Shown piece after piece: positions 35,018 to 44,965 of a DNA stretch of 64,000 nt (the first letter of the stretch is position 1; every line of letters starts with the position of its first letter). Position numbers and translations under genes: made by a program. This stretch comes from Ruminococcus sp. AM36-2AA (GTDB taxonomy: Bacteria; Bacillota; Clostridia; Lachnospirales; Lachnospiraceae). The notes beneath the pieces are model-generated. The model had not been told where the DNA came from. It made no database searches and saw only the letters and a list, made by a program, of their open reading frames with translations. Where the stretch lies: NCBI RefSeq assembly GCF_003461955.1, contig NZ_QTYB01000002.1, forward strand, positions 160,314-224,313, given 5' to 3'.

Positions 35018-36250
35018 TTAGTTCTGATTCTGGTTGTTCTTAACTTCTGCAAGCTTCATAGCACGAACTTTCAGCGGCAGACCGAACAGAGTGATGAATC
35101 CGTCAGCGTCGTGGTGGTCATACATATCACCGGTTGTGAAGGAAGCAAGGGACTCATTGTAAAGGCTGTATGGAGAAGTTGTACCATTCTTGATGATGTT
35201 TCCTTTGTAAAGTTTGAATTTAACTTCACCGGTAACATATTTCTGAGTGGATTCAACAAATGCCTGGATAGCCTCACGGAGTGGTGTGTACCATTTTCCC
35301 TCGTAAACAACCTGTGCAAACTGGCTGCCCAGTTTCTTCTTGGCTTCCATTGTCTCACGGTCAAGGATCAGCTCCTCAAGCTGGTCATGAGCTGCCATCA
35401 GGATTGTTCCGCCAGGAGTCTCATAAACACCACGGGATTTCATACCAACAACACGGTTCTCAACGATGTCAACGATACCGATACCGTTCTCGCCGCCAAG
35501 TTTGTTCAGCTCAGTGATGATCTCGGAAACTTTCATTGCCTTTCCGTTGAGAGTTTTCGGAACACCCTGCTCAAATGTCATGGTAACTTCTGTTTCTTTA
35601 TCAGGAGCTTTCTCCGGTGTTACGCTTAATACAAGCATGTCATCGTAGTTCGGAGCCTGGGAAGGATCCTCAAGTTCCAGTCCCTCGTGGCTGATGTGCC
35701 AGAGGTTTCTGTCACGGCTGTAGCTGTGGCTTGCATCGAACGGAAGAGTGATGCCGTGAGCTTTACAGAACTCGATCTCATCTTCACGGGACTGCATGGT
35801 CCACAGATCTGTCATACGCCATGGAGCAATGATCTTGATGTCCGGAGCGAGAGCCTTGATGCCAAGCTCGAAACGGATCTGGTCATTTCCTTTACCTGTA
35901 GCACCGTGGCAGATTGCAACAGCGCCTTCTTTACGTGCGATCTCAACCAGTTTCTTGGCGATAACCGGACGAGCCATGGAAGTTCCGAGAAGATAGGAAT
36001 GCTCATATACAGCACCGGCCTCTACACATGGCATGATGAAATCATCGCAGAACTCATCAACAATATCTTCAATATATAATTTGGAAGCACCGGACATTTT
36101 TGCTCTCTCTTCAAGACCGTCCAGCTCGTTTCCCTGTCCGCAGTTTACACAGCAGCAGACAACGTCATAATCAAATGTTTCTTTCAGCCACGGGATCAGG
36201 GCTGTGGTATCAAGACCACCGGAATACGCTAAAACAACTTTTTCTTTCAT
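35018..36250 (-). CDS. argG: Argininosuccinate synthase
   Basis: The 410-residue enzyme condenses citrulline with aspartate using ATP (EC 6.3.4.5), the penultimate arginine step. The N-type ATP pyrophosphatase motif AYSGGLDTT is at the N-terminus; CHGATGKGNDQIRFE and SRDRNLWHISHEG follow. argG is divergent from argCJBD, with ArgR boxes in the shared region. argH is not present in the window. Confidence 0.97.
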   Translation of the reverse strand: MKEKVVLAYSGGLDTTALIPWLKETFDYDVVCCCVNCGQGNELDGLEERAKMSGASKLYIEDIVDEFCDDFIMPCVEAGAVYEHSYLLGTSMARPVIAKKLVEIARKEGAVAICHGATGKGNDQIRFELGIKALAPDIKIIAPWRMTDLWTMQSREDEIEFCKAHGITLPFDASHSYSRDRNLWHISHEGLELEDPSQAPNYDDMLVLSVTPEKAPDKETEVTMTFEQGVPKTLNGKAMKVSEIITELNKLGGENGIGIVDIVENRVVGMKSRGVYETPGGTILMAAHDQLEELILDRETMEAKKKLGSQFAQVVYEGKWYTPLREAIQAFVESTQKYVTGEVKFKLYKGNIIKNGTTSPYSLYNESLASFTTGDMYDHHDADGFITLFGLPLKVRAMKLAEVKNNQNQN

Positions 36251-36364
36251 AATATATGTCCTCCTGGGATTTTTTGAAATTTTGTATCGCTCCGGACATT
36301 TCCGGGACGGTGAATTTTTTTACGTTATCTGGAAAAATTATGCTGTTTTATAACTTTACCAGAG

Positions 36365-36378
36365 TGAATAAATATTCA
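36365..36378. promoter_or_regulatory. ArgR operator (ARG box)
   Basis: TGAATAAATATTCA is an exact match to the TGAAT-WWWW-ATTCA core of Gram-positive and enterobacterial ARG boxes. It lies 115 bp from the argG start in the divergent control region. Confidence 0.8.
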
Positions 36379-36481
36379 TGCGTGACAAAACAAAATTTTC
36401 GGCTGTCCTGTCGACATGGCTTAATATACACCAGATTTTATAAATATGCAAGAGATAATTTGAAAAATATGAAAAATTTTT

Positions 36482-36495
36482 TGCATAAAAATGCA
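36482..36495. promoter_or_regulatory. Second ARG-box-like palindrome
   Basis: TGCATAAAAATGCA keeps the ARG-box geometry with a C for A in each half. ArgR typically binds paired boxes as a hexamer. Confidence 0.55.
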
Positions 36496-36569
36496 TCGAA
36501 AAACGGGTAATATTATAAGAAAATACATGAAAAACAGAAAAGACAGTGAAAAATCAAAGAAAATGACTA

Positions 36570-36598
36570 TTGCATAATATGCAGAGAAGATGTATAAT
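36570..36598 (+). promoter_or_regulatory. argC promoter with overlapping ARG-box-like palindrome
   Basis: TTGCAT (36570-36575) and TATAAT (36593-36598) are 17 bp apart. The palindrome TGCATAATATGCA (36571-36583) covers the -35 box, so a bound repressor would block polymerase. A small GCCGTA/TACGGC hairpin precedes the ribosome site. Confidence 0.75.
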
Positions 36599-36679
36599 CT
36601 ATCCATTGACAAGGCGGACATATGAGGAACGCCTTTTTACTTAAGCCGTAAGAGATACGGCAGAGGAGGAATGTGAAAG

Positions 36680-37720
36680 ATGATTAAAGCAGGAATTATC
36701 GGTGCGACAGGGTACGCAGGAAATGAGATCGTAAGACTTCTTCTTGGACACAAGGATGTTGAGATCAAATGGTTTGGTTCCCGAAGCTACATAGATCAGC
36801 AGTATGCAGATATTTATCAGAACTTTTTCAAACTGGTGGATGCCAAATGTATGGATGACAATATGGCGGCACTTGCAGATGAGGTGGACGTGATCTTTAC
36901 CGCAACTCCGCAGGGCCTTTGTGCATCCCTTATTAATGAAGAAATCCTTTCCAAGTGTAAGGTGATCGACTTAAGCGCGGACTTCCGTATTAAAGATGTG
37001 AAGAAATATGAAAAATGGTACGGAATCGAGCACAAAGCACCGCAGTTTATTGATGAAGCAGTTTACGGTCTCTGCGAGATCAACCGTGAGGATATCAAAA
37101 AGGCACGGCTGATCGCCAACCCGGGATGCTATCCGACATGCTCCACACTGTCTATTTATCCGCTGTTAAAAGAAGGCCTCATTGATCCGAACACTATTAT
37201 CATTGATGCAAAGTCCGGAACATCCGGAGCAGGAAGAGGAGCTAAAGTTCCGAATCTTTACTGTGAAGTAAACGAGAGTATTAAAGCTTACGGCGTTGCC
37301 ACACACAGACATACACCGGAGATCGAGGACCAGCTTGGATACGCATGCGGACAGGAAGTGCTGATCAACTTTACCCCGCATCTTGTTCCGATGAACAGAG
37401 GAATCCTGGTAACTGCATATGCTTCCCTGACAAAGGATGTTACCTATGAGGAAGTAAAAGCGGCCTATGACAAATATTATAAAGATGAGTTCTTTGTACG
37501 TGTGCTGAATAAAGATGTATGCCCGCAGACAAGAAACGTGGAAGGCAGCAACTTTGTAGATGTAAACTTCAAGATCGATCCGAGAACTAAGAGAGTGATC
37601 ATGATGGGTGCCATCGACAACCTGGTAAAAGGTGCCGCAGGACAGGCCGTTCAGAACATGAACCTGATGTTTGGATTCGACGAGAACGAAGGACTGAAAC
37701 AGATCCCGATGTGCCCGTAA
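36680..37720 (+). CDS. argC: N-acetyl-gamma-glutamyl-phosphate reductase
   Basis: The 346-residue NADPH-dependent enzyme (EC 1.2.1.38) catalyses step three of arginine synthesis. A Rossmann motif GATGYAGNEIVRLL is at the N-terminus. The active-site Cys is in NPGCYPT, and the dimer/substrate segment HRHTPEIEDQ follows. AGAGGAGG stands before the ATG. It is the first gene of argCJBD. Confidence 0.97.
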   Translation: MIKAGIIGATGYAGNEIVRLLLGHKDVEIKWFGSRSYIDQQYADIYQNFFKLVDAKCMDDNMAALADEVDVIFTATPQGLCASLINEEILSKCKVIDLSADFRIKDVKKYEKWYGIEHKAPQFIDEAVYGLCEINREDIKKARLIANPGCYPTCSTLSIYPLLKEGLIDPNTIIIDAKSGTSGAGRGAKVPNLYCEVNESIKAYGVATHRHTPEIEDQLGYACGQEVLINFTPHLVPMNRGILVTAYASLTKDVTYEEVKAAYDKYYKDEFFVRVLNKDVCPQTRNVEGSNFVDVNFKIDPRTKRVIMMGAIDNLVKGAAGQAVQNMNLMFGFDENEGLKQIPMCP

Positions 37721-37756
37721 AACACAGAGGATTTCAGACGAGAGGAGACATAGAAT

Positions 37757-38980
37757 ATGAAGATCATCGACGGCGGCGTAACAGCCGCAAAAGGTTTTAA
37801 GGCAGCGTCAACTGCAGCAGAGATCAAATATAAAGGCCGTACCGATATGGCCATGGTATTCAGTGAAGTTCCCTGTGTGGCTGCAGGAACATTCACGACC
37901 AATGTGGTAAAAGCAGCTCCTGTAAGATGGGATCAGGACATTGTATACAATCATCAGGGCGCAAGAGCCGTGATCTGCAACAGCGGAATCGCCAACGCAT
38001 GTACCGGTGAGGAAGGTTTTGGCTACTGTAAGGAAACAGCCAAAGCAGCATCCGAAAGCCTGGGAATCCCGGAAGACAGTGTGCTGGTAGCATCCACAGG
38101 TGTCATCGGAATGCAGCTTCCGATCGACCGTATCGCAAACGGAGTAAAAGCCATGGCTCCGAAACTTGATGGAAGCCGCGAAGCAGGTTTTGAGGCAGCA
38201 AAAGCCATCATGACAACCGACACCGAGAAGAAAGAGGCAGCTGTAGAGATCGAGATCGGCGGAAAAACCGTAACCGTAGGCGGTATGTGCAAAGGTTCTG
38301 GAATGATCCACCCGAACATGTGCACAATGCTTGGATTTATCACCAGCGATGTGGACATCTCCAAGGAACTTCTTCAGGAAGCACTCAGCGAGGACATCAA
38401 GGACACCTACAACATGGTATCCGTTGACGGAGACACCTCCACAAACGACACCGTCCTCCTCCTGGCAAACGGTCAGGCCGGCAATCCAAAGATCACAGAG
38501 AAAAATGCAGATTATGAAGAGTTCAAAAAAGCCCTCAACTACGTAAACACAACCCTCGCCAAAAAGATCGCAGGCGACGGAGAAGGCGCAACCGCACTCT
38601 TCGAGGTTAAAGTCATCGGCGCAGCCACCAAGGCAGAAGCCGTAACCTTAAGTAAATCCGTAGTAACCTCTTCCCTGACAAAAGCAGCCATCTACGGCCA
38701 CGACGCAAACTGGGGAAGAATCCTCTGCGCCCTCGGCTACTCCGGAGTCCAGTTCGACCCGGAAAAAGTGGATCTCTACTTTGAGAGCAAAGCAGGGAAA
38801 ATCAAGATCATTGAAAATGGAGTTTCTACAGGATACAGTGAAGAGGAAGCTACAAAGATCCTCTCTGAAGACGCTGTGACAGCCATTGCTGATATGAAGA
38901 TGGGCGAGGCCAGTGCAACCGCATGGGGATGCGACCTTACCTACGATTACGTAAAAATCAATGCGGATTATCGTTCTTGA
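37757..38980 (+). CDS. argJ: Bifunctional ornithine acetyltransferase / N-acetylglutamate synthase
   Basis: The 407-residue enzyme recycles the acetyl group from N-acetylornithine to glutamate (EC 2.3.1.35 and possibly 2.3.1.1). The self-cleavage site is in MCKGSGMIHPNMCTMLGF, where the Thr after Cys becomes the N-terminal nucleophile of the beta chain. Most homologues have Ala-Thr here. The next gene, argB, begins only after a 550-base GC-rich palindromic insertion. Confidence 0.95.
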   Translation: MKIIDGGVTAAKGFKAASTAAEIKYKGRTDMAMVFSEVPCVAAGTFTTNVVKAAPVRWDQDIVYNHQGARAVICNSGIANACTGEEGFGYCKETAKAASESLGIPEDSVLVASTGVIGMQLPIDRIANGVKAMAPKLDGSREAGFEAAKAIMTTDTEKKEAAVEIEIGGKTVTVGGMCKGSGMIHPNMCTMLGFITSDVDISKELLQEALSEDIKDTYNMVSVDGDTSTNDTVLLLANGQAGNPKITEKNADYEEFKKALNYVNTTLAKKIAGDGEGATALFEVKVIGAATKAEAVTLSKSVVTSSLTKAAIYGHDANWGRILCALGYSGVQFDPEKVDLYFESKAGKIKIIENGVSTGYSEEEATKILSEDAVTAIADMKMGEASATAWGCDLTYDYVKINADYRS

Positions 38981-39025
38981 TGTAAGAGCTCTGTAGAACG
39001 GTTTTTTATGGTGGATTTTATATGT

Positions 39026-39447
39026 AATTTTGTTTCAGTTTGTAAGCTGAGAAAACCCTTAGGGGGAGCGAGCTCGGAGTTGCGAAGCCCGCACGCTCCC
39101 CCTAAGAACCCCCTCCGTTGGGCACGCTTGGTTGTGGTGTGTTGAACGTTAGTTGACGAAGACTGAGTGACGAACGTGAGGAACTTCAGGGCGGGAGCCT
39201 TGGAAAATCGTGACAGTTTGCCCGTCAGTCGCCAAAGGCAGACTGACGGGCTGTTCGCCTTCGGCGAAAGCGCGTCGGAGGTGGCTACCTGCGGCAGCCT
39301 ATCCGCAGCAGGCGCTTTGCCCGCGATGCGGGCAACAGCCCGTTCTCCGTGGCCGGAGGGGAGGAGCGCGAGGAGGGGAAACGGCCTTCGGAACTCCGAG
39401 TGCTTCCCCTCCTCGCAAATCCCACAGCTATCAGCTGAGACAAAACT
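39026..39447. repeat. GC-rich multi-palindromic element inside the arg operon
   Basis: About 420 bases between argJ and argB are much more GC-rich than the surroundings and contain at least six perfect stem-loops. Arms include 39058-39070/39094-39106 (13 bp), 39220-39230/39241-39251 (11 bp), 39254-39259/39263-39268, 39289-39294/39303-39308, 39317-39324/39328-39335 and 39368-39380/39404-39416 (13 bp). Imperfect inverted ends (39026-39038 and 39435-39447, 11 of 13) border it. Open frames across it have no ribosome site and look spurious. It resembles a dispersed non-coding repeat inserted into the operon. Confidence 0.7.
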
Positions 39448-39532
39448 ATAATTTATAAAGAAAAAACGTCCAACATACAACAAAAAAACCTTTTTCAACC
39501 CATATCATTTTTCAAAAAAAGGAGATACCCAT

Positions 39533-40429
39533 ATGGTGAATCAGAAATATCTTGACAAAGCAGAGGTTCTCATAGAAGCCCTGCCATACATTCAGCGGTT
39601 TAACCGCAAAATTGTAGTCATCAAATACGGCGGAAGCGCTATGCTTGATGAAGAATTAAAACGCAACGTCATCAAGGACGCAGTCCTCTTGAAGCTGGTT
39701 GGCTTCAAACCGATCATCGTCCATGGCGGCGGCAAGGAAATCAGCCGCTGGGTGGGCAAAGTTGGCATGGAGCCTCGTTTCGTAAACGGTCTCCGTGTAA
39801 CAGACAAAGACACCATGGAGATCGCAGAGATGGTTCTCGCAAAAGTCAACAAAGAACTTGTTACTTTAGTAGAATCTCTCGGCGTTCAGGCTGTAGGTGT
39901 CAGCGGTAAAGACGGTGGTCTTCTCCAGTGCAAAAAGAAACTTTCCAAAGGCGAGGACATCGGCTACGTAGGTGAAGTCACAAAAGTCAATCCAAAGATC
40001 CTCCAGGACCTTCTGGAAAGAGACTTCCTTCCGATCGTATTCCCAATCGGTTTTGACGAGAATTTTGATTCCTACAACATTAACGCAGATGATGCAGCCT
40101 GCGCTATTGCAGAGGCGGTCAATGCAGAGAAACTTGCCTTCCTTTCCGATATTGAAGGTGTATACAGAGACGCTTCCGATCCGTCCACTCTGATCTCCGA
40201 ACTTCGTGTAGATGAGGCTGAGAACCTGATCTCCGATGGTACTGTCGGCGGCGGAATGATTCCGAAACTGAAAAACTGCATCGATGCCATCGAGCATGGT
40301 GTAAACAGAGTCCATATCCTGGATGGAAGGATCCCGCACAGCTTACTGCTTGAGATCTTTACAAACAAAGGTATTGGTACCGCAATTTTAAAAGATGATG
40401 GGGAGAAATATTACAATGAGCATGAATGA
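39533..40429 (+). CDS. argB: Acetylglutamate kinase
   Basis: The 298-residue amino-acid-kinase-fold enzyme (EC 2.7.2.8) has KYGGSAM, the glycine-rich [11 protein letters not shown], and [13 protein letters not shown] with SDIEGVY. It phosphorylates N-acetylglutamate for ArgC. AAAGGAG lies ahead of the ATG. Its end overlaps argD by 14 bases. Confidence 0.97.
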   Translation: MVNQKYLDKAEVLIEALPYIQRFNRKIVVIKYGGSAMLDEELKRNVIKDAVLLKLVGFKPIIVHGGGKEISRWVGKVGMEPRFVNGLRVTDKDTMEIAEMVLAKVNKELVTLVESLGVQAVGVSGKDGGLLQCKKKLSKGEDIGYVGEVTKVNPKILQDLLERDFLPIVFPIGFDENFDSYNINADDAACAIAEAVNAEKLAFLSDIEGVYRDASDPSTLISELRVDEAENLISDGTVGGGMIPKLKNCIDAIEHGVNRVHILDGRIPHSLLLEIFTNKGIGTAILKDDGEKYYNEHE

Positions 40430-41606
40430 ACTGATGGAAGAATCTGAGGCCAGTATTCTTCATACATATAACCGTTTTCCGGTAGTTTTTGAAAAAGGCC
40501 AGGGCTGTCACCTCTATGATTCCGAAGGAAAGGAATATCTGGATTTTGCGGCAGGTATCGCTGTAAATGCCCTGGGTTATCATTATCCGGGCTATGACGA
40601 AGCGCTGAAAGCCCAGATCGACAAACTGATGCACATTTCCAACCTGTATTACAATGAGCCGATCATTGATGCAGGTGCCAAGCTTGTACAGGCAAGCCAT
40701 ATGGAAAAAGCATTCTTCACAAACAGTGGTACAGAGGCTATCGAGGGTGCTCTGAAAGCTGCCAAGAAATATGCCTACGAGAGAGATGGCCATGCAGATC
40801 ATGAGATCATTGCCATGAACCATTCTTTCCACGGCCGCAGCATCGGTGCACTTTCCGTGACAGGTACTGCACACTACAGAGAGCCTTTTGAGCCTTTGAT
40901 GGGTGGCGTAAAATTTGCGGATTTCAATGACCTTGAGAGCGTAAAAGCTCAGGTTACAGACAAGACCTGTGCCATCATCGCCGAGACTGTACAGGGCGAG
41001 GGAGGTATTTACCCGGCTACCAAAGAGTTCCTGGAAGGCTTGCGTAAGCTCTGTGATGAGAAAGATATCATCCTGATCCTGGACGAGATCCAGTGTGGTA
41101 TGGGACGTACAGGACATTATTTCGCATGGCAGGCATACGGCGTACAGCCGGATATCATGACCTGTGCCAAAGCTCTTGGCTGCGGTGTTCCGGTAGGTGC
41201 TTTTGTTCTGAATAAGAAAGCAGCGGCAGCATCCCTGAAGCCAGGCGATCATGGAACCACTTACGGTGGAAATCCGTTTGTATGCGCGGCGGTCAGCAAG
41301 GTATTTGATATCTTCGAAAAAGACCAGATCCTTTCTCATGTACAGGGCCTGACCCCGTATCTGGAGGAAAAACTGGACGAACTGGTTGCAAAACATGAAT
41401 GTGCGGAAGTAAGAAGAGGCAAAGGCTTCATGCAGGGTATCGTGATCAAAGGACGCCCGGTAGGAGATGTAGTGAAAAAAGCTCTTGCAAAAGGTCTCCT
41501 TGTGATCTCAGCAGGAAGCGACGTTCTCCGTCTTGTTCCTCCCCTTGTGATCACAAAAGAGGATATTGACAAAATGGCCGAGATCCTTGACGAGTGCATG
41601 GAATAA
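40416..41606 (+). CDS. argD: Acetylornithine aminotransferase
   Basis: This 396-residue class-III PLP aminotransferase (EC 2.6.1.11) has [16 protein letters not shown], the [12 protein letters not shown] metal/PLP region, and the Schiff-base Lys in [15 protein letters not shown] chose the ATG at 40416, with GGGGAG eleven bases upstream, inside the end of argB. It is the last gene of argCJBD; argF is not in the window. Confidence 0.95.
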   Translation: MSMNELMEESEASILHTYNRFPVVFEKGQGCHLYDSEGKEYLDFAAGIAVNALGYHYPGYDEALKAQIDKLMHISNLYYNEPIIDAGAKLVQASHMEKAFFTNSGTEAIEGALKAAKKYAYERDGHADHEIIAMNHSFHGRSIGALSVTGTAHYREPFEPLMGGVKFADFNDLESVKAQVTDKTCAIIAETVQGEGGIYPATKEFLEGLRKLCDEKDIILILDEIQCGMGRTGHYFAWQAYGVQPDIMTCAKALGCGVPVGAFVLNKKAAAASLKPGDHGTTYGGNPFVCAAVSKVFDIFEKDQILSHVQGLTPYLEEKLDELVAKHECAEVRRGKGFMQGIVIKGRPVGDVVKKALAKGLLVISAGSDVLRLVPPLVITKEDIDKMAEILDECME

Positions 41607-41697
41607 ATAACAGAGATCTTCTGGCGAGGGAAGCCCAAAGCAGGCTTCAGGAGCAGAAAAACGAAAGATCATAGTTCAGGGAAATCCTGATACAGGA

Positions 41698-41754
41698 CAG
41701 CAGTATTTTTTGGTTGGCAGATAACCGGCCAGGGAAAGATACTGCTGTTTTTTT
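41698..41754 (+). terminator. argCJBD terminator
   Basis: CAGCAGTAT (41698-41706) pairs with ATACTGCTG (41739-41747), followed by seven Ts. The stretch 41755-41988 is AT-rich and I see no gene in it. Confidence 0.85.
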
Positions 41755-41988
41755 GTTCCACAGAAAATGGTGTCCTGCAGTAAAAACAGGATTTCGGATA
41801 TGAGGAGTCATGCCTGCCGAAACGTAAACACATCACAGCATCAATATATATAAAATATATAACAGACATATCAAACAGTATTCAAAAATCTGGTTGTGTG
41901 TTAAAAAATAAACAAAAGTCGTCACGACACACCAACAAAATGCACAAAAAAATGAGCAGATCTGAGTATAAATTGCACATCCACACAG

Positions 41989-42016
41989 TTGATTTTAAAA
42001 CGCCATATGTTATAAT
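41989..42016 (+). promoter_or_regulatory. Promoter of the NhaD-like antiporter gene
   Basis: TTGATT (41989-41994) and TATAAT (42011-42016) are 16 bp apart. Confidence 0.65.
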
Positions 42017-42053
42017 TTCACTGGTTAAAAAATTTATGTGAGGGGTGAATATT

Positions 42054-43493
42054 TTGAAAAAATTATTAACCGTCATGTGTACTTTTCTGACAGTAATCCT
42101 GGCATGCCCGGTGGGTGTATGGGCGGCTGGAAACGGTGAGACAGTATCAAGCGTGCCGGTGTGGCTTTGTATTCCGTTTGCGGGCCTTCTTCTGTGTGTT
42201 GCAGTGATGCCGCTGGTAAAAGGTGAGTGGTGGGAGTCACATCAGCCGATCGTGGTTGCGTTCTGGATCGTTCTTATGGTTATTCCGTTCGCATTTGTAT
42301 ACGGCGCCGGAAAAACTGCGGAAACAGTACTTGAGTGCGTAATTAATGACTATCTTACATTTATCATCCTGTTATTCGGATTGTTCTGTGTATCCGGTAA
42401 CATTACGGTTGAGGGCGATTTTGCGGGTTCGCCGCGGGTAAATGTAGGACTTCTTGCACTGGGAACGCTGCTTTCCAGCTGTATTGGAACCACCGGAGCC
42501 AGCATGCTGATGGTCCGTCCGGTGATCAAAATGAATTCCTGGAGAAAGAGAAAGGGTCACATTATGATCTTTTTCATCTTTATGGTGTCCAACATGGGTG
42601 GCTGCCTGACACCGATCGGTGACCCGCCCCTTCTGATGGGATTCATGCGGGGAGTTCCTTTCTTCTGGAGCCTGCACCTTCTTCCGGTACTGCTCTTTAA
42701 TATGGTGATCCTTCTGTTTGTGTTCTATCATCTGGACATGCGCTCTTACAAGAGAGATATCGCAGAGGGACGTAAACCGGACATCAGCAAACCGGGAACA
42801 GAGTTCAAGATCGATGGACTTCACAACATCATTTTCCTTGTAATGATCGTTGTAGGCGTTATCTTAAGTGGTATGCTTCCGAGTATGCCGGCATTTCAGG
42901 ATGCAGCAGGCAATGTAAGAGGAATCCATATTTTCGGTGAGGTTACATTAAGCTTCCCGTCAATCATTGAGATCATCCTGATCCTGGCAGCAGCATTTCT
43001 GTCCTTTAAGACAACGGACAAAAAGATCCGTGTGCGAAACCATTTTACCTGGGGTGCGATCAAAGAAGTTGCGGTACTTTTTATCGGAATCTTTATCACC
43101 ATGCAGCCTGCCCTGATGCTTCTGAAAGCAGTGGGACCGAATCTTGGAATTACCGAGCCGTACCAGATGTTCTGGGCGACAGGAGCACTGTCCAGTTTCC
43201 TGGATAATACACCGACCTATCTGGTATTTCTGACTACAGCGGGAACCCTTGGATTTACAAGTGGAATCGCAACCACACTGGGAACGGTTCCTGTAAAACT
43301 TCTTTCCGCGATTTCATGTGGTGCCGTATTTATGGGTGCCAATACATATATCGGCAATGCTCCGAACTTTATGGTCAAGACACTTTCTGACGAAAATGGT
43401 ATCAACATGCCGTCCTTCTTTGGATACATGGGATGGTCCATTTGTTTCCTGGTACCGGTGTTCATCATCGATATGCTGGTATTCTTTTTATAA
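42054..43493 (+). CDS. NhaD/ArsB-superfamily sodium:proton antiporter
   Basis: The protein has about 479 residues and 11-12 membrane helices, the first of them signal-like. Hallmarks are SNMGGCLTPIGDPPLLMGF in the first half and SSFLDNTPTYLVFLTTAG plus GANTYIGNAPNFM in the second. I prefer the TTG start at 42054, with GAGGGG eight bases upstream, over the GTG at 42045. A cytidylate-kinase-like gene follows 15 bases later, so they form an operon. Confidence 0.87.
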   Translation: MKKLLTVMCTFLTVILACPVGVWAAGNGETVSSVPVWLCIPFAGLLLCVAVMPLVKGEWWESHQPIVVAFWIVLMVIPFAFVYGAGKTAETVLECVINDYLTFIILLFGLFCVSGNITVEGDFAGSPRVNVGLLALGTLLSSCIGTTGASMLMVRPVIKMNSWRKRKGHIMIFFIFMVSNMGGCLTPIGDPPLLMGFMRGVPFFWSLHLLPVLLFNMVILLFVFYHLDMRSYKRDIAEGRKPDISKPGTEFKIDGLHNIIFLVMIVVGVILSGMLPSMPAFQDAAGNVRGIHIFGEVTLSFPSIIEIILILAAAFLSFKTTDKKIRVRNHFTWGAIKEVAVLFIGIFITMQPALMLLKAVGPNLGITEPYQMFWATGALSSFLDNTPTYLVFLTTAGTLGFTSGIATTLGTVPVKLLSAISCGAVFMGANTYIGNAPNFMVKTLSDENGINMPSFFGYMGWSICFLVPVFIIDMLVFFL

Positions 43494-43508
43494 GGGAGGA
43501 GGATCAAT

Positions 43509-44513
43509 ATGCAGGATAATAATATTCGAGAGAAATGCAGAGAACTTGCCACCAGACTTTATGAACTGGATGGCGAGGTTTATAAAAGCGTAGGATCTTC
43601 CCTTGGACGTACCTTTACCGGTGACAGAGAAGGTACCATCCGTAACTTAAGTGCCCTGATGTATACCAAACCGGACGGGCATCTTCTTCGAAGCGAGATG
43701 GCCCTGATCAGTAACATGGCCAGAACCATCAAGGATAAAGACGAAAAAAGCCGTCTGATGAAGAAATATGATGAGATCTTTCAGGAGATCCTTACGCTGC
43801 CGGAGACCTTTGTTGCTACGGATATCATGGATAAGGAACGTGTGGCGCTGAATCATATGATCAAGCGCAGGGAAAAAATTTCCGAGGACGATCATCTGGT
43901 CATCTGTATCAGCCGTACACAGGGAAGCGCCGGCAATGATATCGGTTTCGGTCTGGCAGATAAACTTCGGATCAACTATTATGACGTGGAGATCTTTGAC
44001 CAGGTATTAAGACGTCTTGAGGCGGAAAAAGGTGCGGTCAATGATGCGGAATATTTTGCGGATTTCAATAAATATGAGAAGAAACATAAGTTTGATCCAC
44101 GGGAATGGTTCCGGGAATTTAACAGATATCACGGACTTCCGAAACAGGACGCAGTATTTTTTAACATGAGTGACCTGATCTGTGACCTAGCATCAAAAGA
44201 GGACTGCATCATCATGGGACGATGTGCGGATGCGATCCTCAAGAACAATCACATTCCACATATCAGCCTGTTTATCACGGCGCCTTTTGCCATCCGTGTC
44301 CAGCATGTCATGGATGTAAGAAAGATGAATATGAAGCAGGCGGTCCGCTTCCTGAAGAAGATGGACAGCCAGCACAGAAAGTATTATAACTTCTATGGTG
44401 GAGCCCACTGGGGCAAGCCGGATAACTATGACCTGTGCATCAACAGTGCAAGTTATGGTATCAATGAGACAGAAAATCTGATTCTGAAATTGCTGGATGA
44501 TCAGATCCATTAA
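43509..44513 (+). CDS. Cytidylate-kinase-like protein with an N-terminal helical extension
   Basis: The protein has 334 residues. Residues about 130-334 fit the cytidylate-kinase-like family (PF13189), with ICISRTQGSAGNDIG as the altered P-loop and CIIMGRCADAIL. The first 125 residues form a charged helical region not found in housekeeping Cmk. Family members are common in Clostridia and their substrate is unproven. The lack of a canonical GxxGxGKS makes ordinary CMP kinase activity uncertain. It lies in an operon with the antiporter. Confidence 0.8.
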   Translation: MQDNNIREKCRELATRLYELDGEVYKSVGSSLGRTFTGDREGTIRNLSALMYTKPDGHLLRSEMALISNMARTIKDKDEKSRLMKKYDEIFQEILTLPETFVATDIMDKERVALNHMIKRREKISEDDHLVICISRTQGSAGNDIGFGLADKLRINYYDVEIFDQVLRRLEAEKGAVNDAEYFADFNKYEKKHKFDPREWFREFNRYHGLPKQDAVFFNMSDLICDLASKEDCIIMGRCADAILKNNHIPHISLFITAPFAIRVQHVMDVRKMNMKQAVRFLKKMDSQHRKYYNFYGGAHWGKPDNYDLCINSASYGINETENLILKLLDDQIH

Positions 44514-44534
44514 AAGATAATATCAGAAAATTAT

Positions 44535-44606
44535 AAAAGAATTCCTGTAAAAAGAGAAGTGCCTGTCCGGCAGGTAGAAATATCTCGAAATGCAGGGATT
44601 CTTTTT
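44535..44606 (+). terminator. Terminator after the kinase-like gene
   Basis: AAAAGAATTCCTG (44535-44547) and CAGGGATTCTTTTT (44593-44606) pair around an inner hairpin. Confidence 0.75.
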
Positions 44607-44658
44607 ATGCTTTTTTTATAAAAAATTTAATATTGATTAACTTTTTTCATTTTGGGGA

Positions 44659-44709
44659 TTGACATTCGAAAAAACTTAGTATACACTAACCTATGAGTTA
44701 GAATTAACT
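44659..44709 (+). promoter_or_regulatory. feo promoter with DtxR-like operators
   Basis: TTGACA (44659-44664) is followed 17 bp later by TACACT (44682-44687). An inverted repeat TTAGT-ATAC-ACTAA (44676-44689) covers the -10 region. A second, AGTTA-GAAT-TAACT (44696-44709), lies just downstream. The TTAG..CTAA layout resembles IdeR/DtxR boxes, so Fe-loaded repressor would shut off iron uptake. The DtxR-type protein at 33.4 kb is the natural candidate. Confidence 0.6.
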
Positions 44710-44752
44710 AATTAGACGAAGTTAATTAATAGGAAGAAACGGAGGAACTTCT

Positions 44753-44965
44753 ATGCAGCCGATTTTATTTTTGCAGTCAGGTGATACTGGCACAATTAAG
44801 CGTATTTCCGGAGCAGAAGACACAAGAAGATTTCTTGCAGGCCTTGGTTTTGTTGAGAATGCGGAAGTGACAGTCGTTTCCCAGTTTGACGGTAACCTGA
44901 TCGTAAACATCAAGGATTCCAGAGTAGCAGTCAATAAGGAAATGGCCAGACACATTATGGTGTAA
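44753..44965 (+). CDS. feoA: FeoA-domain protein (first copy)
   Basis: The 70-residue SH3-like FeoA domain has the family's G-phi-GF turn (FLAGLGFVENAEVTVV) and an R-V-AVNKEMARHIMV end. FeoA assists or regulates the ferrous transporter FeoB. It is the first gene after the iron-type operators and is separated from the second feoA by an attenuator-like hairpin. The ribosome site is GGAGG. Confidence 0.9.
   Translation: MQPILFLQSGDTGTIKRISGAEDTRRFLAGLGFVENAEVTVVSQFDGNLIVNIKDSRVAVNKEMARHIMV

Noticed and set aside
39167..39458. Reading frames of 80-95 residues in the arg operon gap
   Set aside because: They run through perfect palindromes, have no ribosome binding site, and look like translations of a non-coding repeat.
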